A stretch of 27,041 bases of DNA from Reticulitermes lucifugus (lineage: Eukaryota > Arthropoda > Insecta > Blattodea > Rhinotermitidae), in contig JAKCWW010007353.1 of the NCBI GenBank assembly GCA_026260175.1, positions 2,486 through 29,526 of the forward strand, read 5' to 3'. The translations under genes were made by a program, and so were the position numbers. Under the pieces are notes generated by a model. It was not told the origin of the DNA and searched no databases. It saw nothing but the letters and a program-made list of their open reading frames with translations. Positions 18,206-26,598 of this stretch are shown here, piece by piece. Numbering within the stretch: position 1 is the first letter of the stretch; every line of letters begins with the position of its first letter.

Positions 18206-19290
18206 ATTTCTAAGGCAAGACCTTTGAAAATTCATTTGTAAGTCTGCTGTACAAAAAGTTGTGTTGGATGATGAATGCCATCTGTCAGCCACTCCAAGTA
18301 ACTACATCCTCCGTGAGTGAAAAACGTAGGCCTACACACTTATTATTCAATCATAGAGCATCATTGTGGTTTTACACACTGCTTCTGCAGGCATACAGAA
18401 ATGACAGATTCAAGAAAAATGATTTTGAGTTGCTAAATTTGCTGGTAGCCTGTAGATGGTTTTATGCATGTGGTTCTGCGCATGTTCCTCCCTAGCAATT
18501 CTTAATCAAGAGGTATAGTAATTTGTATCTCAATAATCGTAATGCGTGTCGATTATCATACGTAAATAATGTGCCACACGATATCAGTTTAGCCTACCTT
18601 AACTCGTATGGTAATTGGCGTTCCCACATGTATTCGCTGGGGTTGTAAACGAGGCAGAGAGCGGACCCGCGCATTCGCCCGTGCTACAAATTGAAGATTG
18701 GATTTCCTCCGTCCTGACTGTCGACACTGATTAATCCGGGGCCTTCGACGTGTTCAGCCTGGGTTTGGATGTCGGGACAAATGCAATTAGTTGGAGTGCG
18801 GGTGGAAATCGAACCCCAGGAGAAATAGGCTGTATAAAAAAGAAGGAAGTCACGGTTTGGAGATTAAAAGGGGGCATATTGGTGGTGAGGTAAACAACAT
18901 CAGAGGACTATAATGAAATACAGCTTATACGATTATACTGATGTAATTTATTTGCAAAATCAATGTGTTTATTTTTTTTTTGTAAACGTTATTTTAAACT
19001 TGTTAACGAGAAAATGTTTGAAGAATGTATTTTCATATTATCGTCTGCCTAATTGTTACATCACAGTATTCGAAGAACTGTGTGTATGAATATATTACGC
19101 CTCGGCTTACTTAATAAAGTGCAAAATTTTGTTTGCAGCCATGCAATGGAAATTTCTGTTGTGTCGTGGACTCAAACAATATTCGTATATTCCTGAAGCA
19201 CGTTATTCTGTGAAGGTGAATATTTGCTCATACTGTCATATTTAGGCGTGTTTGCAAAATTTCGAAAAGCGACTTTTAGCTCTGTGATAT
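18206..19290. other. Mostly featureless; isolated B-box-like motif
   Basis: The minus strand carries TGGGGTTCGATTTCC near 18803-18818, resembling a tRNA B box, without an A box at the right spacing. It may be a SINE remnant. The rest, including the 78-aa frame at 18259-18495, is not supported. Confidence 0.35.
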
Positions 19291-19317
19291 CTGTCTGTCT
19301 GTCCGTCCGTCCGTCTC
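19291..19317. repeat. (TCTG)n(TCCG)n tetranucleotide run
   Basis: GTCTGTCTGTCCGTCCGTCC is a short compound tetranucleotide repeat. Similar runs are often embedded in dispersed arthropod repeats. Confidence 0.8.
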
Positions 19318-20439
19318 TATGCCTGTCCGCCCGCATGGAACAACTCGGCTCTCACTAGACGGATTTTCATTAAATTTCATATTTGAATATATTTCGCAAA
19401 TCTATAAAGAAAATTCAAGTTTCATTAAATCTGACAAGAATGACGGGTACTTTATATGAAGACCTACATACATTTGTGATAATATCTCGCTCAATTCATC
19501 TTAGAATGAAAATATTTCAGGAAAATTTGTAGAGAAATAAATTTTAAGTTAAATATAATTTCTCGTTTTGTTTATGAGATAATTTGGAAATGTATGATAG
19601 TGTCAGACAGGCCATCGATGACAGTATAATACGGCGCATACATGTTGCATGCTGGATAACTAAGGCTACAGACACACACTAAAAATATGTAATACTTATC
19701 GCTATTCCACGTAAAGAATAGTTACGCGAAAGCACTTCAATGTTACGTTTATACGTACATTGCCTGTCTTGTTAATTGTGAAAGGGTGTAAAGAGTTTGG
19801 TCTCTACAAATATAACACTGTACGTTCCTAATAAATACAGCAACAGCAAGCGATGTTTGTGAAGAAAATTCTGTGTGTCTTTCTTGTTCCCGCAAATATT
19901 TGTATGCTGTGTACGTATAGGTTCTGTACCATATAATTTAAAACCCTACGAGTGGAAAGTCCATTAACATTTCATCAGTAGAATTAGAAATTTCCCATCT
20001 GTAGGCTTGATTTCCACAAACAACTCGTCAGTTATCCCAGTTTTATATACTATGGTTCTTGAGGAATATTATTGAATTATTGTTTCACAGAATCTGCACG
20101 TCATGAACTCCGACATTTTGAGAGAAGCCGTGCTGCAGGGAGACAGAAAACGAGAGAATTATAAAGTTTTAGGCTTTTATGTTACAGTAGTGAAAGTTTT
20201 ATGTAATGATGTGACAGTTTGCTTTGGAGACTCGATTTATGAATAATTTAGAGGTTGTGTTTCTTAAGTAAGTGTCTATTCTTCATGTCGTTATGAAGTT
20301 AATTGAGGACGCATGCAGAGGATAGTGTAAATATACACATTATTGCTAGAGCTTTTTATTTATGTGATATAACGAATAGGGGATCTTTCATTTCTTCAGC
20401 ACGTCTATGAAATCCGAACTTTTCGCTGTGATGAACATG
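19318..20439. other. No recognisable feature
   Basis: AT-rich; no supported frames, boxes or termini. Confidence 0.4.
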
Positions 20440-20611
20440 AAGTCTAGTCTTGTGGGACGTAACTCCGTGTATTCTGGTAGATGTATACTGATGGTCCAGA
20501 GAAACGTGCTGCCTGTATCATGAAGTTAGTGGGGTAGACGATTCTTCTGAAACGTCAGTATGTGTCTGTCAGAATACACGGTGTCACATTCCAGAAGACA
20601 ATCTTCAGAGC
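20440..20611. repeat. PLE-like inverted repeat 4
   Basis: The left arm (about 20440-20497, minus) and right arm (about 20558-20611, plus) share CAGAATACACGG and TCAGTAT plus intervening similarity. The inner edge of the right arm reads CTGAAACGTCAGTATGTG, so GAA, palindrome ACGT and C are present as in the other PLE-like palindromes. The CTGANGA box and stem II are not recognisable. Target duplications were not found. Confidence 0.4.
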
Positions 20612-20905
20612 TGTTTGTTTTAGGAAGAGTCTGGATGATGAACAATTTCTTTAACTTGCATTAAATGAAGATTTTGAGATGTGACAGCAACACTATAGCC
20701 ACAAACCCTCCTCATTTCGAGGATACAGGCAGCCGTAGGAAGAATATAGGAACTGTGGCGATATTGGCTGTATACTGAAACAAACATGTATTCGTACAAT
20801 CAGTATGTAGGCATACACAAAATGTAACTAGTTATAGCAGTAATCATAGATAAAGGTAAAAATAAAGTAGTTCGTGTGCACAGCGTGAAGGCGTATTGGG
20901 GAGTG
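20612..20905. other. No recognisable feature
   Basis: Nothing supported. Confidence 0.4.
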
Positions 20906-20967
20906 GCGGTTTAGCTCAACTGATTCATAACCTTGGCACAAGATGAGTGAGTGCTTAGCTTCACATC
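20906..20967 (+). repeat. tRNA-like SINE head cut by a hAT end
   Basis: GGCGGTTTAGCTCAACTGAT resembles an A box, but the sequence turns into the hAT terminus before a B box is reached. It is possibly a SINE 5' end interrupted by the hAT insertion. Confidence 0.3.
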
Positions 20968-21640
20968 TAGGGGCGGCTCTTCCATAAGAGCTGCAGGGCG
21001 GCAGCCCTCCCAGAAATGTTGAGAACAATTATACTAAATATTCTAATAAAAGTTTTCGTTAGGAGATACTTAAATTCTTTGAAGAATATGAAATCATTTT
21101 AAATTTAAATAATCGCGACAGACTCTTTAAGCGCTGTGGAAAACGAGCGGGCTCTGCCCTGCTCAGACGTTGCGCTTTCGGTCAGCGCATGTAGGCCAAG
21201 TGGCGGGAAGACAGCGGCAGCTAGGTCGCGGGCCGGGCTGCAAGCACTGCAACACAGAGACGCTTTTAAAGGACTTCGTATATCTGTTTACCTTTTCTAA
21301 CGGTTCAAACGCTGGAATTTTGATAACCACTTTTACCTAGTTGTTTTCAAAGCCATATTTGCGAATGTTTTAATTTTAGTAGTTGCTCTTTTAAGATAAA
21401 CATGTACAAGAACATTGTGAAATATTTAGAGAGCATCAATTTTTCGCAATTAACTCTCGCTGAGAAAACTCAGATTAATAATTTATATCGTGCAACACCT
21501 GATTTAGTTATTTCTCAGTCATCATTAAGCAGAATACAAACTTACGTGAGAAAAGTTAACCCTGCTTATACACTAAACATAAGTGGGTGAGTGAGTTTGC
21601 TGAAAGAAACGCTCTATTAGACCTTCTGATTAATCATATA
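20968..21640 (+). mobile_element. hAT-superfamily transposon, 5' part
   Basis: TAGGGGCGGCTCTTCC at 20968 has the style of hAT terminal repeats (CAGGGGCGGCTC). A GC-rich leader (about 21125-21250) and a transposase start follow. The element breaks off near 21640, where SINE B copy 3 begins, and no 3' terminus was found. The minus-strand frame 20828-21028 (GGLPPCSSYGRAAPR) is antisense of the terminus. Confidence 0.55.
21402..21640 (+). pseudogene. ZMYM1-like hAT transposase N-terminal fragment, frameshifted
   Basis: ATG at 21402 opens MYKNIVKYLESINFSQLTLA, then TPDLVISQSSLSRIQTYVR and KVNP in one frame. Just after NP, near 21561-21563, the recognisable sequence continues in another frame as LYTKHKWVSEFAERNALLDL. 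In the zinc-finger MYM-type 1-like hAT proteins this junction is normally continuous (NP.IYTKHKW followed by a Cys-containing segment and NALFC). Here the original frame stops nine codons after the shift. Only the region before the TTF/BED-type zinc finger is present, the expected cysteines are missing (VSEFAER), and no catalytic domain remains. In hAT elements this protein binds the terminal repeats and catalyses cut-and-paste transposition; this copy cannot. Confidence 0.65.
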
Positions 21641-21890
21641 ATAATACTAGCCCCAGCCTTACCATAAGAAAGTCCCATGAGCTGCCACTGCTCAGATCCC
21701 GGTCACTTTACTTCGGAGGAGAAAGCCCCCCTTACCTATCGAACAGGAAGCTGATTGAACCCCGTCCCCGGTCTGCAAGCTTTCGAGAAGAAAAAACTCT
21801 CTTGCCCCTGCCGTGAATCCAACGAAGATTCCTGGGTTCCCCACCCCATTGGCTAGTCACTGTGTTGATATGCTGTCCCCTACGTATGGG
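21641..21890 (-). mobile_element. Probable tRNA-derived SINE, family B, copy 3 (diverged)
   Basis: The minus strand has an A-box match TAGCCAATGGGG, a poor B box around GGATTCACGGC, and a body with GCAAGAGAG, CTTCTCG and CAGACCGGGGACGGGG. These resemble the AGACCGG block of the other family B copies. The tail region is only loosely similar. All three family B copies are on the minus strand. Confidence 0.4.
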
Positions 21891-22632
21891 CGTTAACAGA
21901 ACTTAAATAATTCTACAAAATTTATACTCTACCTCGACTGACATGTAATGCGGTTTATAAAATACAAGTTCAAGAGATGTGAAAATCTACGAGTACAATC
22001 CAAAATCGAAATTTTCTCTCACCCTCTCTACCAGAGTACGTATTAGCTGCTGTATTCTCCGTGTTTTATGGGGCTTATATGACAAAAATTATTTTTTTGA
22101 CGTTAAATGTACAACATTTTAGAATCCTTGGCACATGGAATAAAATTTTCCATTTCGTGAAACGAATTAAGAATATTCGAATTCTCCGCACGTTTGAAGG
22201 GGTGGAACACACGGGCACGATTGGTACGTACGAAATAAATAAGATATCTCTGACAGTCAAGTGGTGGAAATTTCTTACAGAAAATTGACACAGTTTGCAG
22301 GCAATTCATATCGAAACATATATACATGGCGAGTTTCCAGTTTATTCCAATGACTGTCACTGTACTTTTAGAATACGACGGTAAATGAAGCTTGCGCATG
22401 TTTTCCCTAGAAAGTCTAGTGACTCTAGGGCGTATACATATTACTGTTATATGCCGTCAGCACTCGTTTGTTTGAACGACGCAGTCAGTAATTCAGTCTG
22501 CATAGCGTGGAGTCAGCAAATCGTACTTGGAGAAGAGACCAGACTTAATATGAAGCTCATCGTTATGAACTTTTCTCCATCAGCCTTTTGTTGTCTGTGT
22601 CTCACGAGTACAAATTTTATCTTTCTGTCTCA
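21891..22632. other. No recognisable feature
   Basis: Overlapping frames on both strands at 22061-22399 arise because stop codons happen to be sparse there; neither shows a domain. Confidence 0.4.
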
Positions 22633-22634
22633 CA

Positions 22635-22660
<26 letters not shown>
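22633..22660. repeat. (CA)n microsatellite
   Basis: An uninterrupted CA run except for one CG near its start. It falls in the chance frame 22385-22681 and gives that frame a Thr-His run. Confidence 0.95.
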
Positions 22661-22666
<6 letters not shown>

Positions 22667-22939
22667 TTCTCATTGCTGTAAGAAGTCATGTTTCATTAAC
22701 TTACATTCATTAACATACGTATTGTGCACGTTAGAGACTTCCTGCACGCTTCTGGCCCGATCGCCTACCATAGAAACCACAAAAGTTTGTTAAGGCTGGT
22801 AACCAAATACACATCGTAACAATACATACGCTAGTAACACTGGTAACTAAAGTAACCACATGCCAACATAAAAACTATAAAAATCAGTAAACAAAATAGA
22901 ATCGAACTCAGTTACAACGTCATGAAAGGGACTGAATAT

Positions 22940-23083
22940 TTTGTGTCGTTATAAACGAGTGTTTTTATAACCAAGCAGAATAATGTTACGGTCAGCATTG
23001 ACGAATTAATTGGTATCACAGAATATCTGACGCTATAGATGAGGTGTCGTATAAACCGATGTCGTTATAACCGGGTTCGACTG
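22940..23083 (+). mobile_element. pogo/Tigger-like transposon 3' end relic
   Basis: The segment ends GTCGTTATAACCGGGTTCGA and CTG, followed by TA. Its complement, CAGTCGAACCCGG and TTATAACGAC, is the style of pogo/Tigger terminal repeats with TA target duplication. A second phrase, CGTTATAAACGAGTG, with TTTTTATAACCAAG lies upstream. No transposase or 5' end is seen. Confidence 0.4.
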
Positions 23084-23553
23084 TAGCTATAAACGCAATC
23101 AGTTCGTGTAAAATCTAATTTCTTTCCGATTTTAAATAAAATTTGAATATATCGACAAATTATAATTTAAACCACTGGTATGTGTGAGGTTTCACGAAAA
23201 ATCATGCTGTGGAAGCCGAGTTGTTCCATGCGGACAAACGGACGGATTGACAGTGTTGATGTACCTAAGAGTCATTTTTTGCGATCGCTTTGCAAATGCA
23301 CCTCAAAACTAAATACGAAAGTTGAAATAGGAAATTTGATTTTGTTTATAATGAATGAACTTCTGTAGTAAACATGTCAAATTATGCGCTCTCTGCCTTG
23401 TGAAAATTATTACAAACAGATATAATGATACTGGGGCCTCGAAATTGAAAATTGGAGAACTAACTCCATTGCTCATATTCCTATTGTGAAGCTAATAGTT
23501 CTTCAGCTAGTTAAAAAATTCCTCGCGCATTATGGAACAGTCTTTTTTGTTAC
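23084..23553. other. No recognisable feature
   Basis: A 62-aa frame at 23180-23368 has no motif. Nothing else is seen. Confidence 0.4.
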
Positions 23554-23860
23554 TCACCACTTTTCCCTATGCTGAGCCAGATGTATCTTGTCCACACCAT
23601 CCGTTTACGTTTAAGTTTCATTTTAATATTATCCTCCCATCTCCGCCTAAGTTTTCCCCGTGGTATATTTCTTATTTTTTCTACCATAAATTCCAAACGC
23701 ACTTCCCATATCATCTGCCTTGATTTGTTTACCCTAATAATATTTTGTAAGGTTTATATCTCGTGTAATTTCTCATTAAGAAGTTTTCTTCAGCCTATTG
23801 TTACTTCCTCTCTCTTAGCCCAAGCACGTTGCTCAGCATCATGTTCCAAGAACACCCTCA
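23554..23860 (-). pseudogene. LINE reverse-transcriptase C-terminal relic (minus strand)
   Basis: The minus strand reads AEQRAWAKREEVTIG, a stop, RKLLNEKLHEI, a stop, TLQNIIRVNKSRQMIW, then GKLRRRWEDNIKMKLKRK. In another frame it continues DGVDKIHLAQHREKW and the terminal stop at 23554-23556. The order NEELH.LY.S.NIIRV.KSR.MRW, GRPRRRWEDNI.MDL, GVDWI.LAQ.RD.W is the conserved C-terminal end of insect LINE proteins, as in 11105-11396. Stops and a frameshift mark it as dead and 5'-truncated. Plus-strand frames at 23532-23883 are its antisense. Confidence 0.65.
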
Positions 23861-23972
23861 GCCTTTTTTTCACACCTATATAAAACAAAGATTAAATTAT
23901 AGTGAAAGTCAGAGAATGACTTCTAATAGAAACAGTAACAAGATTAACTGCCCAATTACATACATTTTACGC

Positions 23973-24136
23973 CAGGGGCTCACAAAGTTTCCAAACATCT
24001 GTGGCCACCTCAAAATTATAGTCACCAGAAGGTTGACATGAAGTAATTTCCATATTGACGGTCCCCATAAGTTAGGCGCCACCATACAGAATTCAGACGC
24101 CACGGCGACCTGGCGCCCGAGAAGTGTGAGCCCCTG
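23973..24136. mobile_element. hAT-type MITE, 164 bp
   Basis: Termini CAGGGGCTCACAAAG (start) and GAAGTGTGAGCCCCTG (end) are inverted repeats of about 12 bp. The flanking octamers TTTTACGC (23965-23972) and TGTTAGGC (24137-24144) agree at six of eight positions, with TA at positions 4-5, as in Buster-type hAT target duplications. It has no coding capacity; frames on both strands here are chance. Confidence 0.7.
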
Positions 24137-24201
24137 TGTTAGGCTGTATTATTTGTCTGAAATGTTTTAGTAACTCGCCTGCTAAATAGGCTACTATAAG
24201 T

Positions 24202-24248
24202 GAACCTCGTCTAAACGAAGAGCAGTGCGGCTTTAGACGAGGGCGTTC
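24202..24248. repeat. Imperfect hairpin with pogo-like terminus wording
   Basis: CTCGTCTAAA (24206-24215) pairs perfectly with TTTAGACGAG (24232-24241) across a 16-base loop. The outer GAAC / GGCGTTC continue the pairing imperfectly. GAACCTCGTCTAAACGA resembles the pogo-like GAACC..GTTATAACGA termini. Confidence 0.5.
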
Positions 24249-24418
24249 TTGTACAGACTGCGTACACACAATGGAACAACAAACTTAGTATAGACGGGAA
24301 ATATAACTTACGGGCATTTACACAGAAGTTAAAAAAATAAGGAAACGAACATTCTGATGTCGAGAAATTTATTCTGACTCTAGTGTTTACATTGCAAATG
24401 GGTAGCAGATGGAACACA

Positions 24419-24662
24419 TCATACCTTCACGTAGTCATCATTGACATTTAAGAATTTATCCCACCGTGGTATCCAGGTTTGTGTCCCGGCGTAGGAGAAA
24501 TCGGTGTTCAGTTTTTGTAGTCAGGAGGTGACATCTTGCTTCACGTCGGCGTCTGTTGCAAATCGCTTACCAGGGAAACCACTGGGTTCGGAATCGGGTC
24601 TGTAGGGGAGGGGCGTGGTCCACAATCTCCCAGCCGTATCTCCGTAACCAGTCACACGTCAG
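24419..24662 (-). pseudogene. mariner transposase C-terminal relic (minus strand)
   Basis: The minus strand begins near 24662 with LTCDWLRRYGWEIVDHAPP. After a frame change it gives GKRFATDADVKQDVTS, a stop, LQKLNTDFSYAGTQTW and then IPRWDKFLNVNDDYVKV with the stop at 24419-24421. This is the C-terminal part of mariner-family transposases: the segment around the GWE...DHPPYSPDLAPSDFHLF motif (where the third catalytic Asp lies, here garbled), the GKRF.TD.DV helix and the WDKC.N.NGDYVE end. The expected SPDLAPSDFHLF stretch is disrupted. It joins a second relic in opposite orientation at its N-terminal side. Confidence 0.7.
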
Positions 24663-24670
24663 CTTGGCGG

Positions 24671-24880
24671 TATTTTAATTTCTTTGAACCCGTTAAGAAA
24701 CGCCTGGCTGGTGAGCGATTTGTAACAGACACCGACGCGAAGTAAGTTGTCGCCTCCTGGCTAGAGACACGTGACACCGATTTTTCTACGTTGCGGTACA
24801 AGCCTTGGTACTACGGTAGGAAAAATGCTTAAATGTCAGTTTTGTCTACGTGGAGGTGTGATGTATACCATCTGTTACTT
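24671..24880 (+). pseudogene. mariner transposase C-terminal relic (plus strand)
   Basis: The plus strand reads YFNFFEPVKKRLAGERFVTD and TDAK, a stop, VVASWLETRDTDFSTLRYKP, then WYYGRKNA and a stop. Further degraded sequence resembles the usual LNVNGDYVEV end and a 3' flank. FHLFGPLKKHL.GKRF.TD.DV..AV.SWL is the standard mariner C-terminal order. The upstream catalytic region is absent. The flanking phrase CCATCTGTTACTTATGTGCC matches CCATCTGCTACCCATTTGC beyond the end of the minus-strand relic, so the two derive from related mariners. Confidence 0.65.
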
Positions 24881-24904
24881 ATGTGCCATGTATACATCAA
24901 AGTC

Positions 24905-25328
24905 CAAATGCAGTTCTCGGCACCAGAGTGTGTGTTGCCTTAAATTTAACTGGCTTGTGTATTATTTATTGATTATTAAATGCCTTCGATACGTTACATA
25001 GAACAAGCTGTGTTTAGTGCTGGAAGAAAAGGGTTATTCAGTGCGTTTAATCAAAATAAGAGCGCATTTGTGGCCAAGTGGCAATGACGATCGCAAAGCT
25101 AGCGGATAGTCAACAATAACTCAAATGCTGGCCAATTCTTTAAACAACGTTGCCCATTTTCATCGACCTTATTTTGTACACACAGTGTCAATGACCATTG
25201 GTTAAGGAAGAGAACAGCACGAATAAAGTTCCGTGAACGGAATCTACTAACACTATTACACGCAGATGACCAGGCATTGTTTAGTGATCTGCAGTGCTGC
25301 TACTTATACAAATAAAGCTATGGCATTT
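24905..25328. other. No recognisable feature
   Basis: Nothing supported beyond possible mariner 3' flank near its start. Confidence 0.4.
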
Positions 25329-25360
25329 TGTAGCCGAAATACATTCGGTGTAGATTGGTA
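25329..25360 (+). repeat. Possible PLE-arm fragment
   Basis: GTAGCCGAAATACATTCGG and then TGTAGATTGGTAA recall the GCCGAAATACGTA of element 2 and the TAGATTGGTA of palindrome 3. The upstream TATGGCATTTTGTAGCC could be a worn stem II. Too short to be certain. Confidence 0.25.
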
Positions 25361-25499
25361 ATCCAAAAAGAAATCAACAAACAATTCATAACTTAGGTTA
25401 CTTAACGATCAATGCCTCATACTGCTGTGGAGGTGATGTTGGCATCAGAGAATGTGCGAAACCATTCATAGGACACAGAAATCAAAATGGTTAAATCGT

Positions 25500-25758
25500 C
25501 ACAACTGAAACTAAATACAATGTTAGCTGTTCAAACTTCAATGTATACTTGTGAAACATTGGCATTAAGCCGATAGAAGGAAAGAAGGGGGGCAGACACA
25601 ATTGTTTAGGAACTTAACTCGATATACATTAATCGATCATAAATACAATACTGGTATTCCAACAGAACTGAACATACGTCACCTTGACAATGAAATAGAA
25701 CCAGGAAAAGCGACTGGTGTGGGAATATCTTAAGGATGCAAGAGTCGACCACCATATA
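25500..25758 (+). pseudogene. LINE reverse-transcriptase C-terminal relic, part 1
   Basis: The plus strand gives MYTCETLALSR, then in another frame QLFRNLTRYTLIDHKYNTG and IPTELNIRHLDNEIE, then NRTRKSDWCGNILRMQES. This follows the insect LINE pattern LYGCETW.L......I...EM.FLR.VAGYTL.DHKRN.DI..EL, then YR..W.EH..RM. At least two frameshifts and stops are present. The relic is cut at 25758 by a DNA transposon and resumes at 26333. Confidence 0.65.
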
Positions 25759-26332
25759 CAGAATGATTCAGAAGGAAATGTCAATATTTTGGGAGGTGAT
25801 AATATTGGTCCTTGTGAGAAGAGAAGTTCATATGAATGTGTGACTAATTCTGCGTGGTTACTGAGATAGAGCTCTTTGAATCTGCAGACCTAACTCTGTT
25901 AGATTTTTGTTTGTGCGGTTGGGTGAAGAGCGAAGTTTACAAAAGGAAGGTGGATAAGAGACGAATTGCTTACTCGCATTTTGGATGCTGCTGTCTGCAT
26001 AAAGAAACGTGAAGATCACCTCTGACGAACAACATGATATCTTTGCACAACAGTCGCGAAGGTCATTGAGGTTGACGGTGGGATTTTCAAACTTTTATTG
26101 TGAACTGCAGCAAATGTTTCATGTAAACATTAAATTGAAACTAAAATTAAATTAACAGTAAGTAATTTTACTTTCTTTATTGCCATTCAAAACAATTTTG
26201 TATTTGTAAATTCAAACAGCTCTATCTCGGTAACCACTGAGAATTAAACACATGTTCATACAAACTTTGTTTCACACAATGACCGATACTATCACCTTCC
26301 AATGTATTTACCTTTCCTCCTGAAGCACCCTG
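25759..26332 (+). mobile_element. Tc1/mariner-type transposon, internally deleted, inserted in a LINE
   Basis: Terminal inverted repeats of about 120 bp: the left starts CAGAATGATTCAGAAGG (25759), and the right, on its complement, starts CAGGGTGCTTCAGGAGG (ending at 26332). Both contain GGAGGTGATA or GAAGGTGATA, TTGGTC or TCGGTC, and GGTTAC.GAGATAGAGCT. TATA flanks both sides (25755-25758, 26333-26336). The left repeat abuts a transposase C-terminal relic directly, so the 5' two thirds or more of the gene are deleted. It splits a LINE relic and is therefore younger than it. Confidence 0.78.
25883..26102 (+). pseudogene. Transposase C-terminal relic inside the transposon
   Basis: The plus strand reads ADLTLLDFCLCGWVKSEVYK, then RKVDKRR. 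In another frame it continues DELLTRILDAAVCIKKRED and, after further stops, VAKVIEVDGGIFKLLL with a terminal stop near 26102. PDLTPLDFFLWG..K..VY.......R.EL..RI..A...I, ending V..CI...GG.FEHLL, is the C-terminal end of IS630/Tc1/mariner-related transposases whose third catalytic Asp lies in the DLTPLDF motif; DLTLLDF is kept here. The helix-turn-helix and first two catalytic Asp residues are deleted. Confidence 0.65.
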
Positions 26333-26445
26333 TATACTTCTAAAATATGAACCTAGAGGCCAAAGAAATATAAGCTGTCCTATACTCAGATGGATAGATT
26401 GTTTTCTTTTGAAGACCGAAGAGTCAGGCAGGCCAAATACTTGAA
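26333..26445 (+). pseudogene. LINE reverse-transcriptase C-terminal relic, part 2
   Basis: Directly after the transposon the plus strand continues ILLKYEPRGQRNISCPILRW and IDCFLLKTEESGRPNT with a stop. LKY.PRG.RN.GRP..RW.DQ.L.ET.Q.GRPN is the natural continuation of part 1, so the two halves were one LINE copy. It ends in a trinucleotide run. Confidence 0.65.
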
Positions 26446-26448
26446 GCT

Positions 26449-26482
26449 GCTGCTGCTGATGATGATGGTGATGATGATGATA
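26449..26482 (+). repeat. LINE 3' trinucleotide tail (GCT)n(GAT)n
   Basis: Four GCT-type and about seven GAT-type triplets with one GGT follow the LINE stop codon within a few bases. This is the usual way such LINE copies end. Confidence 0.75.
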
Positions 26483-26598
26483 TGTAACATTTTCAACTCA
26501 AAATAAATTTGTTTTACGTCATGTATTTACTAAATCTGAAACAAAGTATTTCCTAATGAAATGTTCCCTGTTTGTGTCACTATTAAACTTGAGATATA

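Noticed and set aside
22061..22399. Overlapping open frames on both strands
   Set aside because: Both are moderate in length, overlap each other antisense, and lack any motif; this is typical of chance.
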